Source: Streptomyces sp. FIT100
GTDB taxonomy: Bacteria > Actinomycetota > Actinomycetes > Streptomycetales > Streptomycetaceae
Assembly: GCF_024584805.1 (NCBI RefSeq)
Contig: NZ_CP075715.1
Span: 5,985,526-6,049,525 of the forward strand
DNA length: 64,000 nt
Reading direction: 5' to 3'
Below are positions 27,993 through 37,169 of this stretch, one piece after another. The notes beneath the pieces were generated by a model. It was not told where the DNA came from, did no database searches, and worked only from the letters and a program-made list of their open reading frames with translations. Within the stretch, counting starts at the first letter, position 1; each line of letters begins with the position of its first letter. Made by a program: the position numbers and the translations under genes.

Positions 27993-28892
27993 GTGAGTAC
28001 CCTTGCGCACACCATGATGACCGTCGCCCGCCCCGCCGAGTCCGGCCTCGCCGGCCCGGGCGAACTCGACCGATACCCCTACGTGGAGGCGCCCGGCGTC
28101 GACCGCGTGGACCGTGTCGGACCCCCGGCCTGGGACACCCCGGAGGCCGACCTGGGCCGGGCGGCGGGCCGCCGCGCGGCGGGCAGCCGGGGCCGCGGAC
28201 TGCACGGCCAACTCGTCCAGCAGCTGGGTCAGATGATCGTCTCCGGCGATCTCGGCGCGGACCGTCCGCTCGTACCCGAGGAGATCGGCCAGCGCTTCGA
28301 GGTCTCCCGCACCGTGGTCCGGGAGTCCCTGCGCGTCCTCGAGGCGAAGGGCCTCGTCAGCGCCCGTCCGAACGTCGGCACCCGGGTCCGTCCGGTCAGT
28401 GACTGGAATCTGCTGGACCCCGACATCATCGAATGGCGGGCGTTCGGCCCGCAGCGGGACGATCAGCGGCGTGAGCTCACCGAGCTCCGCTGGACGATCG
28501 AGCCGCTCGCCGCCCGCCTCGCGGCCGGCCACGGCAGGGAGGACGTGCAGCAGCGCCTCGGTGACATGGTCGAGATCATGGGGCATGCGCTCACTCAGGG
28601 TGACGGGATCACCTTCGCGCGTGCCGATGCCGAGTTCCACTCCCTCCTCATCCAGGTCGCCGGCAACCGCATGCTGGAGCACCTGTCCGGCATCGTCGCC
28701 GCCGCCCTTCAGGTGTCGGGCGGGCCCGCCGCCGGATGCGAGCGCCCTTCCGAGGCGTCCCTGGCCCATCACGCCCGGATCGTCGACGCCCTTGCCGCCG
28801 GCGACGCCAACGGCGCCGAGGCGGCCATGCGCCAACTGCTCACCGCCCACCCGGAGGTGGAGCGCGTCGTGCCCGCCCCGCGCGAGCACTGA
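27993..28892 (+). CDS. whiH: GntR-family sporulation regulator WhiH
   Basis: WhiH, 299 residues, a GntR/FadR-subfamily regulator needed for sporulation septation in aerial hyphae. The winged-helix domain runs over about residues 65-135 (GLHGQLVQQLGQMIVSGDLG, then EIGQRFEVSRTVVRESLRVL). The all-helical ligand domain with conserved Asp/His residues follows (FARADAEFHSLLIQVAGN; LAHHARIVDALAAGD). The identification rests on these domains, the length, and the position directly upstream of hrdB, as in S. coelicolor. The N-terminal 60 residues are a Streptomyces-specific Pro/Gly-rich extension. GTG at 27993 follows AAAGGA closely; ATG codons at 28014 and 28017 are alternatives. Control by WhiG and by itself is expected from the literature. 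Confidence 0.88.
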   Translation: MSTLAHTMMTVARPAESGLAGPGELDRYPYVEAPGVDRVDRVGPPAWDTPEADLGRAAGRRAAGSRGRGLHGQLVQQLGQMIVSGDLGADRPLVPEEIGQRFEVSRTVVRESLRVLEAKGLVSARPNVGTRVRPVSDWNLLDPDIIEWRAFGPQRDDQRRELTELRWTIEPLAARLAAGHGREDVQQRLGDMVEIMGHALTQGDGITFARADAEFHSLLIQVAGNRMLEHLSGIVAAALQVSGGPAAGCERPSEASLAHHARIVDALAAGDANGAEAAMRQLLTAHPEVERVVPAPREH

Positions 28893-29346
28893 CCGCGAAC
28901 ACGGCCGAGGCGTTTCGAGGCGTTCCAGGGCGCTCTCCCTCGTGTGTCGCCGGACCGCAGGGTCCGGCGACACGACTGTGGAAGCCCCCGCGAGCGACCG
29001 GCGCGTCGACCTCCGTCCGGAGGGTGTCCGCGGTCGTCGCGGTCGGCGATCGTCCGGTCACGACCTTCGCAAGGATCGCAACGATTTGTGGGGCGGAATC
29101 GCCATCTGGTCGTTTAGTCGCAAATGAGGTGTGACTCGGGCCACGTGGATTGGGCGTAACACTCCTCGAAACAGTGCGATGACCAAAGAGGTGACAGCCG
29201 AGGAGGGAATACAGACGCCGTTCGCGGCGCTGTGCAGCTCCGAGGTCCAGCCCGCGCCGTCGGTACATCCCCAGCCGACGGTCGTCGGCTCCGGCCCGAT
29301 CATGGGCGGGGCCGGAAGCCGTTTCCATCGTTCCGAGAGGTTGTTC
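28893..29346 (+). other. hrdB promoter and leader region
   Basis: A 454-base non-coding region upstream of hrdB. GGAAT at 29095 followed after 17 bases by GTC resembles the SigR (disulfide-stress) element GGAAT-N17/18-GTT, and hrdB has a SigR-dependent promoter in S. coelicolor; the match is imperfect. An in-frame open frame extends back to 29131, but its codons show no HrdB homology. Confidence 0.35.
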
Positions 29347-30918
29347 GTGTCGGCCAGCACATCCCGTACGCTCCCGCCGGAGATCGCCGAGTCCGAGTCT
29401 GTGATGGCGCTCATCGAGCGGGGAAAGGCTGATGGGCAGATCGCCGGCGATGACGTGCGTCGGGCCTTCGAGGCTGACCAGATTCCGCCAACCCAGTGGA
29501 AGAATGTTCTGCGCAGCCTCAACCAGATCCTCGAGGAAGAGGGTGTGACGCTGATGGTCAGTGCCGCGGAGTCGCCGAAGCGCGCCCGCAAGAGCGTCGC
29601 AGCGAAGAGCCCGGCAAAGCGCACCGCCACCAAGACCGTCGCGGCGAAGACGGCCACGGCGAAGACCGTCGCGGCCGCCACCGCAGCACCGGCGGCCACG
29701 GCCGACGAGACCGTCGAGACCGCGGTCGACGAGACCGCGGCGCCCGCGAAGAAGGCGGCTGCGAAGAAGACCGCGGCCAAGAAGACGACGGCGGCCAAGA
29801 AGACCGCCGCCAAGAAGACGACGGCGGCCAAGAAGACCGCCGCCAAGAAGGACACCGAAGAGCCGCTCGAGGGCGGCGAAGAGGTGATCGAGGAGGCGCA
29901 GCCCGGCAAGGGCGGCGCCGACGAGCCCGAGGGCACCGAGAGCGCCGGCTTCGTCCTCTCCGACGAGGACGAGGACGACGCGCCCGCGCAGCAGGTCGCC
30001 GCGGCAGGCGCCACCGCCGACCCGGTCAAGGACTACCTCAAGCAGATCGGCAAGGTCCCCCTGCTCAACGCCGAGCAGGAGGTCGAGCTGGCCAAGCGCA
30101 TCGAGGCGGGTCTCTTCGCCGAGGACAAGCTGGCGAACTCGGACAAGATCGCCCCGAAGCTCAAGCGCGAGCTGGAGATCATCGCAGAGGACGGCCGACG
30201 CGCCAAGAACCACCTGCTGGAGGCCAACCTCCGCCTGGTCGTCTCGCTCGCCAAGCGCTACACCGGCCGCGGAATGCTCTTCCTGGACCTGATCCAGGAG
30301 GGCAACCTCGGTCTGATCCGCGCCGTCGAGAAGTTCGACTACACCAAGGGCTACAAGTTCTCCACGTACGCCACCTGGTGGATCCGGCAGGCGATCACCC
30401 GCGCCATGGCCGACCAGGCCCGCACCATCCGTATCCCGGTGCACATGGTCGAGGTCATCAACAAGCTGGCGCGCGTGCAGCGCCAGATGCTCCAGGACCT
30501 GGGCCGCGAGCCCACCCCGGAGGAGCTGGCCAAGGAGCTCGACATGACCCCCGAGAAGGTCATCGAGGTCCAGAAGTACGGCCGTGAGCCGATCTCCCTC
30601 CACACCCCGCTGGGTGAGGACGGCGACAGCGAGTTCGGTGATCTGATCGAGGACTCCGAGGCGGTCGTCCCGGCCGACGCGGTCAGCTTCACGCTCCTCC
30701 AGGAGCAGCTGCACTCCGTCCTCGACACCCTGTCGGAGCGTGAGGCGGGCGTCGTCTCCATGCGCTTCGGTCTCACCGACGGTCAGCCGAAGACGCTCGA
30801 CGAGATCGGCAAGGTCTACGGCGTGACGCGTGAGCGGATCCGTCAGATCGAATCCAAGACCATGTCGAAGCTGCGTCACCCGTCGCGTTCGCAGGTGCTG
30901 CGCGACTACCTCGACTAG
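29347..30918 (+). CDS. hrdB: principal RNA polymerase sigma factor HrdB
   Basis: HrdB, 523 residues, the housekeeping sigma factor. After an N-terminal region (SASTSRTLPPEIAESESVMA) there is a long Ala/Lys-rich spacer with AAKKTTAAKKTAAKK repeats at roughly residues 135-170. Then come region 1.2 (DPVKDYLKQIGKVPLLNAEQ), region 2 (NLRLVVSLAKRYTGRGM; KFSTYATWWIRQAITRAMAD), region 3 and region 4 (TLDEIGKVYGVTRERIRQIE), ending QVLRDYLD. From region 1.2 on it is essentially identical to the S. coelicolor protein as I remember it. The GTG at 29347 follows GAGAGG and begins at the known conserved N-terminus. The gene ends in a strong hairpin. Confidence 0.98.
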   Translation: MSASTSRTLPPEIAESESVMALIERGKADGQIAGDDVRRAFEADQIPPTQWKNVLRSLNQILEEEGVTLMVSAAESPKRARKSVAAKSPAKRTATKTVAAKTATAKTVAAATAAPAATADETVETAVDETAAPAKKAAAKKTAAKKTTAAKKTAAKKTTAAKKTAAKKDTEEPLEGGEEVIEEAQPGKGGADEPEGTESAGFVLSDEDEDDAPAQQVAAAGATADPVKDYLKQIGKVPLLNAEQEVELAKRIEAGLFAEDKLANSDKIAPKLKRELEIIAEDGRRAKNHLLEANLRLVVSLAKRYTGRGMLFLDLIQEGNLGLIRAVEKFDYTKGYKFSTYATWWIRQAITRAMADQARTIRIPVHMVEVINKLARVQRQMLQDLGREPTPEELAKELDMTPEKVIEVQKYGREPISLHTPLGEDGDSEFGDLIEDSEAVVPADAVSFTLLQEQLHSVLDTLSEREAGVVSMRFGLTDGQPKTLDEIGKVYGVTRERIRQIESKTMSKLRHPSRSQVLRDYLD

Positions 30919-30952
30919 GTCGCGGAGAGTACGCAGCAAGCCTGCGGAAGTA

Positions 30953-31000
30953 CACGGCCGAGGGCCCGGTTCTCCTGAGGGAGCCGGGCCCTCGGCCGTG
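30953..31000 (+). terminator. terminator after hrdB
   Basis: A 17-bp perfect stem (30953-30969, CACGGCCGAGGGCCCGG, with 30984-31000) encloses a 14-base loop, 34 bases past the hrdB stop. Confidence 0.88.
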
Positions 31001-31074
31001 GTGCAGCGGGTGCGGGGCGGCCCGCGCTGGCTGACTCTGAGTGGACGGAGTCCATCGGAGAGTCAGGAGACCGC

Positions 31075-31917
31075 ATGCGCCGCACCATCGCCCGAGCACT
31101 CACGGGGCCCTTGGCAGCCCCCTTGGCCCTGGTGGCGGCCGCGGCCCTGGTGCCCCTCGCCCAGCCGGCCCCGGCGTCCGCCGACAGCGTCGTCATCGGC
31201 GGCCGTCCGGTGCGGTCGGTGGACAGCCCGTGGGTCGTCGCCGTGTCCAGCCGTGACCGGTTCGGAGGTATGCGGGCCGGACAGTTCTGCGGCGGCGTGG
31301 TCGTCGCCCCGACCAAGGTGCTCACCGCGGCCCACTGCCTCAGCCGGGAAGTGCTGGGGGCGCCCGCCGAACAGGTCCGTGATCTGCAGGTCATCGCGGG
31401 CCGGGAGCAGTTGCTGGGCTCCGGCGGCCAGGAGATCCCCGTACAGGAGGCCAAGGTCGCGCCCACGTACGACCCGCGCACGAACTCCGGTGACCTGGCC
31501 GTCCTCACTCTGTCGAAGGCGCTTCCCGCGAGCCAGGTGATCGGGACGGCGGGTCAGGGGGACACGGCGTACCGGACGGGCACCGCCGCCGAGGTCTACG
31601 GCTGGGGTGACACGACCGGAGCCGGGACATACGCATATGCACTGCGCGTCGCGCCCGTGCAGGTGCTGGCCGACGACGTGTGCGCGCGGGCGTATCCGGG
31701 CGGGGTCGGAGGGCGATACGAGCCTGCCACCATGCTGTGCGCCGGGGATGAGAAAGGCGGGCACGACGCCTGTCAGGGGGACAGTGGCGGCCCGCTGGTG
31801 GCGGGGGGACGGCTGATCGGGATCGTCTCCTGGGGCAGCGGATGCGGCCGGGCGGACAGCCCCGGAGTGTACACGCGCGTGTCCGCGGTGCTCCGGTCGA
31901 TGGGCGACAAGCTCTGA
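31075..31917 (+). CDS. secreted trypsin-like serine protease (S1 family)
   Basis: A 280-residue chymotrypsin-fold protease. A signal peptide covers residues 1-36 (basic start, then LAAPLALVAAAALVPLAQPA, ending ASA). The mature part begins near VVIGGRPVRSVDSPW. The catalytic triad is His in TAAHC, Asp in NSGDLAVL and Ser in CQGDSGGPL. The Asp six residues before the Ser (HDACQGDSG) indicates trypsin specificity for Arg/Lys. Six cysteines are placed as in bacterial trypsins. The ATG at 31075 follows AGGAG. The short segment before the mature start gives a small propeptide at most. It is a free-standing gene after the hrdB terminator. Confidence 0.93.
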   Translation: MRRTIARALTGPLAAPLALVAAAALVPLAQPAPASADSVVIGGRPVRSVDSPWVVAVSSRDRFGGMRAGQFCGGVVVAPTKVLTAAHCLSREVLGAPAEQVRDLQVIAGREQLLGSGGQEIPVQEAKVAPTYDPRTNSGDLAVLTLSKALPASQVIGTAGQGDTAYRTGTAAEVYGWGDTTGAGTYAYALRVAPVQVLADDVCARAYPGGVGGRYEPATMLCAGDEKGGHDACQGDSGGPLVAGGRLIGIVSWGSGCGRADSPGVYTRVSAVLRSMGDKL

Positions 31918-32050
31918 CGGACCGGCAGTTGGTGACCCATCGCATGTGCCCGGTCACGATGCGAAGCCCCTCGTCCCGCCGTGGTGGCGACGGTCGGGCG
32001 CCCGAACGGCGCGGACGGTGACGGTCCGCTTGCGCTGTGCCAATGAGAAC

Positions 32051-32083
32051 GGGCGGCCGCCCCTTCAGGAGGGGCGGCCGCCC
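32051..32083. terminator. bidirectional hairpin between protease and small zinc-ribbon gene
   Basis: A perfect 14-bp stem, GGGCGGCCGCCCCT at 32051-32064 with its complement at 32070-32083, and a 5-base loop. It follows the protease stop and the convergent small gene. Confidence 0.8.
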
Positions 32084-32129
32084 ATCAGCCGGTCAGGAAC
32101 CGGCCCTTGGCTCGTCGTCGGATCGAGAG

Positions 32130-32360
32130 TCAGCGTTCGTCTTCGACAGCGCTTTCCGGTACGGCCGTCAGCCGGTCCGTCTCATCCTGTATCTCCACGG
32201 CGATCTTCTTGAGTTCCGGCTCGAACTTGCGCCCGTGGTGGGCGCAGAAGAGCAGCTCACCGCCGCTGGTCAGGACGACACGAAGGTACGCCTGGGCTCC
32301 GCAGCGGTCGCAGCGGTCAGCGGCCGTCAGGGGGCTCGCGGGGGTCAGAACAGTAGTCAC
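32130..32360 (-). CDS. small DUF7455-type protein with zinc-ribbon-like cysteines
   Basis: A 76-residue protein conserved in Streptomyces. Cysteines in DRCDRCGAQAYLR and a Cys/His pair in LFCAHHGRKFEP could bind one zinc ion. There is no signal peptide or membrane segment. The GTG at 32360 is supported by AAGAGG. It is divergent from parE across a 436-base region. Function unknown; small zinc-ribbon proteins often bind nucleic acid or RNA polymerase, but nothing here proves it. Confidence 0.75.
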   Translation of the reverse strand: MTTVLTPASPLTAADRCDRCGAQAYLRVVLTSGGELLFCAHHGRKFEPELKKIAVEIQDETDRLTAVPESAVEDER

Positions 32361-32796
32361 GTCGCCTCTTCTCTAGCTCGACGAGCTGTCGTACCAGGGT
32401 CAACATCCAACCAGCCCGAAAACGTTCCCGCTCGGGCCTTTCCCTCGAAACTTCCTCTCGAGGAGGCTGGCTGCTGCCGGTTGGCGGCGAATGTGCCGTA
32501 TTGCTTCGCTTTACGGTTTCGCTTTGCTTGTCATCTTGCTCGATCCTCCCGGCGGGGTTGCCGGTTTGTTCATGAGGACGTGCCCGGAGCCTAAATGGTT
32601 CATGCCCGGAAGGGAACGTGATGTGCGCGTCACTCCATCGAGGGATCGAACATGCATGCGACTCTGGACTAGCATGAGGAATCACGAGGGTGGCGTTACA
32701 TCGGCTCTACCAGGCCTCGGTACCCTCTGAGCGGCGACCGACGCCGGGCCTTTACCCCACAGGGGCCAGATTCAAATTCAGCGAGGAGCGAACCGC
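32361..32796. other. divergent intergenic region with low GC
   Basis: No gene is supported. It holds the promoters of the small zinc-ribbon gene and parE. A stretch at 32500-32545 (TTTACGGTTTCGCTTTGCTTG) is unusually AT-rich. AGCTCG-A-CGAGCT at 32375-32387 is a perfect 6-bp inverted repeat just upstream of the small gene. Confidence 0.4.
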
Positions 32797-34914
32797 GTGA
32801 CCGCCGAAACGTCCGTGCCGTCGAGTGCGCTGCTGACCGCAGACCGTGACGGTTCCAACTACACCGCGCGGCACTTGCTGGTTCTCGAAGGGCTCGAAGC
32901 TGTCCGCAAGCGGCCCGGTATGTACATCGGGTCCACCGACAGCCGCGGTCTGATGCACTGCCTCTGGGAGATCATCGACAACTCGGTCGACGAAGCCCTG
33001 GGCGGGTACTGCGACCACATCGAGGTGATCCTCCACGAGGACGGCTCGGTGGAGGTCCGGGACAACGGCCGCGGCATCCCCGTGGACGTCGAGCCGAAGA
33101 CCGGCCTGTCGGGCATCGAGGTCGTGATGACCAAGCTGCACGCCGGCGGCAAGTTCGGCGGCGGCTCGTACGCGGCGTCCGGCGGTCTGCACGGCGTGGG
33201 CGCCTCCGTCGTCAACGCCCTCTCGGCCCGTCTCGACGTCGAGGTCGACCGGAGCGGCGCGACCCACTCGATCAGCTTCCGCCGCGGCGTCCCCGGCATC
33301 TTCACCGAGTCGGGCCCCGACGCGCCCTTCGACCCGGCCAACGGGCTGATCAAGGGCAAGCGGGTGCCGAAGACCCGCACCGGCACGCGCGTGCGCTACT
33401 GGGCGGACCGCCAGATCTTCCTCAAGGACGCCAAGCTCTTCCTGGAGACGCTGCACCAGCGCGCCCGCCAGACCGCCTTCCTCGTCCCGGGCCTCACGAT
33501 CGTCGTCCGCGACGAGCGCGACCTGGAGGGCGAGGGCAAGTCGCAGGAGATCTTCCGCTTCGACGGCGGCATCAGCGAGTTCTGTGAGTACCTCGCCCAG
33601 GACAAGGCCGTCTGTGACGTACTGCGACTGTCCGGCAACGGCACGTTCAAGGAGACCGTCCCGGTCCTCGACGACCGCGGCCACATGACCCCCACCGAGG
33701 TCACCCGCGACCTCGCCGTCGACATCGCGCTGCGCTGGGGCACCGGCTACGACACCCTGGTCCGGTCGTTCGTCAACATCATCGCCACGCCCAAGGGCGG
33801 CACCCACGTCACCGGCTTCGAGCGCTCCATCACCAAGACGGTCAACGAGGTGCTGCGCTCCGCGAAGCTGCTGCGCGTCGCCGAGGACGACATCGTGAAG
33901 GACGACGCCCTCGAAGGTCTCACGGCCGTCGTGACGGTGCGGCTCGCCGAGCCCCAGTTCGAGGGCCAGACCAAGGAGGTCCTCGGCACCTCGGCGGCCA
34001 ACAGGATCGTCGCCAATGTCGTCGCCAAGGAGCTCAAGGAGTTCCTGACGTCGACCAAGCGCGATGCCAAGGCGCAGGCCAGGGCCGTCCTGGAGAAGAC
34101 CGTCGCCGCGGCCCGTACGCGCATCGCGGCCCGCCAGCACAAGGACGCCCAGCGTCGCAAGACGGCCCTGGAGTCCTCGTCCCTGCCGGCCAAGCTCGCC
34201 GACTGCCGCAGCGACGACGTCGAGCGCAGCGAGCTCTTCATCGTCGAGGGGGACTCCGCGCTCGGTACGGCCAAGCTCGCGCGGAACTCCGAGTTCCAGG
34301 CGCTGCTCCCGATCCGGGGCAAGATCCTCAACGTTCAGAAGGCGTCCGTCTCGGACATGCTGAAGAACGCCGAGTGCGGCGCCATCATCCAGGTCATAGG
34401 GGCCGGGTCGGGCCGGACCTTCGACATCGACGCGGCGCGCTACGGGAAGATTGTCCTGCTGGTGGACGCCGATGTCGACGGCGCTCACATCCGCATTCTG
34501 CTGCTCACGCTCTTCCAGCGGTACATGCGGCCCATGGTCGAGGCGGGCCGGGTCTACGCCGCTGTGCCGCCGCTGCACCGGATCGAGCTCATCCAGCCGA
34601 AGAAGGGCCAGGACAAGTACGTCTACACGTACTCGGACAACGAACTGCGCTCCACGCTGCTGGAGTTCCAGCGCAAGGGAGTCCGTTTCAAGGACTCGAT
34701 CCAGCGCTACAAGGGCCTCGGTGAGATGGACGCCGACCAGCTGGCGGAGACCACGATGGATCCGCGGTACCGCACGCTGCGCCGGATCAACATCGGTGAT
34801 CTGGAGGCCGCGGAGCAGGTCTTCGACCTGCTGATGGGCAACGAGGTCGCGCCGCGCAAGGAGTTCATCACCAGCTCCGCGGCGACGCTGGACCGCTCGC
34901 GCATCGACGCCTGA
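32797..34914 (+). CDS. parE: DNA topoisomerase IV subunit B (GyrB-like)
   Basis: A 705-residue type IIA topoisomerase ATPase subunit. The GHKL ATPase motifs are EIIDNSVDEALGG, VRDNGRGIPVDV and GLHGVGASVVNALS. The Toprim acid EGDSA is near residue 484 in FIVEGDSALGTAKLARN, followed by PIRGKILNVQKA. The C-terminal RYKGLGEMDADQLAETTMD is characteristic. I call it ParE, not GyrB, because true gyrB lies by oriC next to recF/dnaN and because parC is encoded 16 kb downstream in this window. In Streptomyces this enzyme helps decatenate chromosomes during sporulation. The GTG at 32797 follows GCGAGGAGCG. Confidence 0.92.
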   Translation: MTAETSVPSSALLTADRDGSNYTARHLLVLEGLEAVRKRPGMYIGSTDSRGLMHCLWEIIDNSVDEALGGYCDHIEVILHEDGSVEVRDNGRGIPVDVEPKTGLSGIEVVMTKLHAGGKFGGGSYAASGGLHGVGASVVNALSARLDVEVDRSGATHSISFRRGVPGIFTESGPDAPFDPANGLIKGKRVPKTRTGTRVRYWADRQIFLKDAKLFLETLHQRARQTAFLVPGLTIVVRDERDLEGEGKSQEIFRFDGGISEFCEYLAQDKAVCDVLRLSGNGTFKETVPVLDDRGHMTPTEVTRDLAVDIALRWGTGYDTLVRSFVNIIATPKGGTHVTGFERSITKTVNEVLRSAKLLRVAEDDIVKDDALEGLTAVVTVRLAEPQFEGQTKEVLGTSAANRIVANVVAKELKEFLTSTKRDAKAQARAVLEKTVAAARTRIAARQHKDAQRRKTALESSSLPAKLADCRSDDVERSELFIVEGDSALGTAKLARNSEFQALLPIRGKILNVQKASVSDMLKNAECGAIIQVIGAGSGRTFDIDAARYGKIVLLVDADVDGAHIRILLLTLFQRYMRPMVEAGRVYAAVPPLHRIELIQPKKGQDKYVYTYSDNELRSTLLEFQRKGVRFKDSIQRYKGLGEMDADQLAETTMDPRYRTLRRINIGDLEAAEQVFDLLMGNEVAPRKEFITSSAATLDRSRIDA

Positions 34915-35059
34915 GTACGTCTGTCGGCACCTCTGGGTGGAAACTTGGGCTTTCGTCACCTGATGGGGTGAAGACAGGAAGAGAAGAGTCCTGGATCTCC
35001 CCGTTCTGTCCATCCTTGGGCACGCGGCCGAAAAGGTTCGCTGACAAGGAGAACAGAGC

Positions 35060-35554
35060 GTGGAGAAGCAGGAAGGCCGGGACGCCGGGGAGGTGCGACT
35101 CGACGACCCGTGGTACGACGCGCTGGCCTCCGGCTGGGGCGAACTGGACGGGAGGGGCGTGCCCGCGCCCGCGGCGTCCCCGTCGGGTGCCGGCGGCGGG
35201 CAGCGCCACAGCCCGGCGGACATCTACCTGGAAGTGCACCGCAGCCCGGCCTTCCAGGAAGTCCGCAGCCGCTACCGGCGGTTCGTCGTCCCCGCCGTCC
35301 TCGCCTTCTTCCTCTGGTACGTGGCGTACGTCATCGCGGCCATCGCCGCACCCGGGCTGATGGCCAGGCCCGTCGCCGGCGCGGTGAACGTGGCGATGGT
35401 GGCCGGGCTCGGACAGTTCCTCAGCACCTTCCTGCTGACCTGGGCGTACGCCCGGCACGCACGGCTCCGCAGGGACCGCGCGGCACTCGATCTGCGGTGG
35501 ACGGTCTTCGACCAGACCCGGGGTGCGGAGCCGGCACGGGGGAGCGAGCGGTGA
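35060..35554 (+). CDS. DUF485 membrane protein, partner of the acetate symporter
   Basis: A 164-residue protein. Residues 50-155 form a DUF485 domain: the soluble SPADIYLEVHRSPAFQEVRS, then two membrane helices (FVVPAVLAFFLWYVAYVIAA and VAMVAGLGQFLSTFLLTWAY). DUF485 proteins (YjcH type) are nearly always encoded with ActP-family symporters. The stop codon overlaps the start of the symporter (GTGA), which shows translational coupling. The GTG at 35060 follows AAGGAG. The N-terminal 45 residues are polar and probably cytosolic. Confidence 0.9.
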   Translation: MEKQEGRDAGEVRLDDPWYDALASGWGELDGRGVPAPAASPSGAGGGQRHSPADIYLEVHRSPAFQEVRSRYRRFVVPAVLAFFLWYVAYVIAAIAAPGLMARPVAGAVNVAMVAGLGQFLSTFLLTWAYARHARLRRDRAALDLRWTVFDQTRGAEPARGSER

Positions 35555-37143
35555 GCGGCGACCACCAGACCCTCGCGCTGCTGCTGTTCAGCGCCTTCAT
35601 CGCGGTGACCCTGGCCATCACCACATGGGTCGGCCGCAACCGGCACGGTTCCGCCGAGGAGTTCTACGCGGGCGGGCGGCTCTTCTCGCCCATGGAGAAC
35701 GGGTTCGCCATCGCGGGTGACTACATGTCAGCCGCGTCGTTCCTCGGGATCTCCGGCGTCATCGCCCTCTACGGCTACGACGGAATGCTCTATTCCGTCG
35801 GGTTTCTCGTCGCGTGGCTGGTCGTTCTCCTCCTCGTCGCCGAACTCGTGCGCAACTGCGGGCGGTTCACACTCGCCGACGTCGTCGCCGCCCGGATGAC
35901 CGAACGGCCGGTGCGCATCGCCGCGGGAACTTCCTCGGTCACCGTGTCCGTTCTCTATCTGGTGGCGCAGATGGTGGGGGCGGGCAGCCTGGTCGCCCTC
36001 CTCCTCGGCGGGACGAGCGAAGCCACGCGCTCGTGGACCGTCGTCGGGGTGGGCGCCCTGATGGTGATCTATGTGACGTTGGGGGGGATGCGAGCCACTA
36101 CGTGGATCCAGATCGTGAAAGCCGTGCTGCTGATGGCGGGCGCGACCGCGCTCACCGTGCTCGTCCTCGTGCGCTTCCACGGCGACATCAACGAACTGCT
36201 CAACTCCGCTGCCGAGCACAGCGGCCACGGCAAGGACTTCCTCTCGCCGGGGCTGCGGTACGGCGGGGACTGGACCGCGCGCCTCGACTTCATCAGTCTC
36301 GGGCTCGCACTCGTGCTGGGCACCGCCGGCCTGCCGCACATCCTCTCCCGCTTCTACACCGTGCCGACCGCGCGGGCCGCCCGCCGCTCGGTCGTCTGGT
36401 CCATCGGACTCATCGGCAGCTTCTACCTCATGACGATCGTGCTCGGCTTCGGCGCCGCGGCCATCCTCGGTACGGACGAGGTCCGGGCGTCGAACGCCGC
36501 CGGGAACACGGCGGTTCCGCTGCTCGCCCTCGACCTCGGCGGGGGCGCGGGGTCGACCGGGGGCACGGTGCTGTTCGCCGTCGTGGCGGCGGTGGCCTTC
36601 GCGACGATCCTGGCCGTCGTCGCGGGGATCACGCTCGCCTCATCGGCCTCGGTCGCCCACGATCTGTACGCCTCGCTCAGGCGCCGCCACGCGAAGCCGT
36701 ACCGCGAGGTGACGGTGGCACGCGTCGCGGCGGTCGGGATCGGCGCGGCCGCGATCGGGCTCGGCCTGCTCGCCCGCGATCTGAACGTGGCGTTCCTGGT
36801 CGGCCTGGCCTTCGCGGTCGCCGCCTCGGCCAATCTGCCCGTGCTGCTCTACTCCCTGTTCTGGAGGAACTTCACGACGCGCGGGGCGGTGTGGTCGGTG
36901 TACGGCGGACTCATCCCGGCGGTGCTCTTGGTGGCGTTCTCGCCCGTGGTGTCCGGGAGCCCTGAAGCGCTGTTCCCGGGGGTGGACTTCCATGTCTTCC
37001 CGCTCCAGAACCCGGGAGTGGTCTCCATTCCGCTGGGCTTCCTTGCCGGCTGGATCGGCACGGTGACCTCCTCCGAGCCGCCGGACGCGGCCAAGCACGC
37101 GGAAACGGAGGTACGGGCGCTCACGGGCGCGGGCGCGGTCTGA
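35551..37143 (+). CDS. sodium/solute symporter, acetate/monocarboxylate (ActP/MctC) type
   Basis: A 530-residue SSS-family symporter with about 13 membrane helices. Motifs include the EEFYAGGRLFSPMENGFAIA opening, GDYMSAASFLGISG in helix 1, and GTAGLPHILSRFYTVP, both typical of ActP/MctC carriers. These take up acetate, propionate or pyruvate with sodium or protons. The GTG at 35551 overlaps the stop of the DUF485 gene and has GGGGAG upstream. The C-terminal tail is short. Which monocarboxylate is carried cannot be told from sequence. It is convergent to a sensor kinase across a short repeat tract. Confidence 0.9.
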   Translation: MSGDHQTLALLLFSAFIAVTLAITTWVGRNRHGSAEEFYAGGRLFSPMENGFAIAGDYMSAASFLGISGVIALYGYDGMLYSVGFLVAWLVVLLLVAELVRNCGRFTLADVVAARMTERPVRIAAGTSSVTVSVLYLVAQMVGAGSLVALLLGGTSEATRSWTVVGVGALMVIYVTLGGMRATTWIQIVKAVLLMAGATALTVLVLVRFHGDINELLNSAAEHSGHGKDFLSPGLRYGGDWTARLDFISLGLALVLGTAGLPHILSRFYTVPTARAARRSVVWSIGLIGSFYLMTIVLGFGAAAILGTDEVRASNAAGNTAVPLLALDLGGGAGSTGGTVLFAVVAAVAFATILAVVAGITLASSASVAHDLYASLRRRHAKPYREVTVARVAAVGIGAAAIGLGLLARDLNVAFLVGLAFAVAASANLPVLLYSLFWRNFTTRGAVWSVYGGLIPAVLLVAFSPVVSGSPEALFPGVDFHVFPLQNPGVVSIPLGFLAGWIGTVTSSEPPDAAKHAETEVRALTGAGAV

Positions 37144-37169
37144 GAGCGGGCGCGTTCCGAGCCGCCCTC

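Noticed and set aside
29131..29346. N-terminal extension of HrdB
   Set aside because: The frame is open, but the extension is not related to sigma factors and a good ribosome-binding site precedes GTG at 29347.
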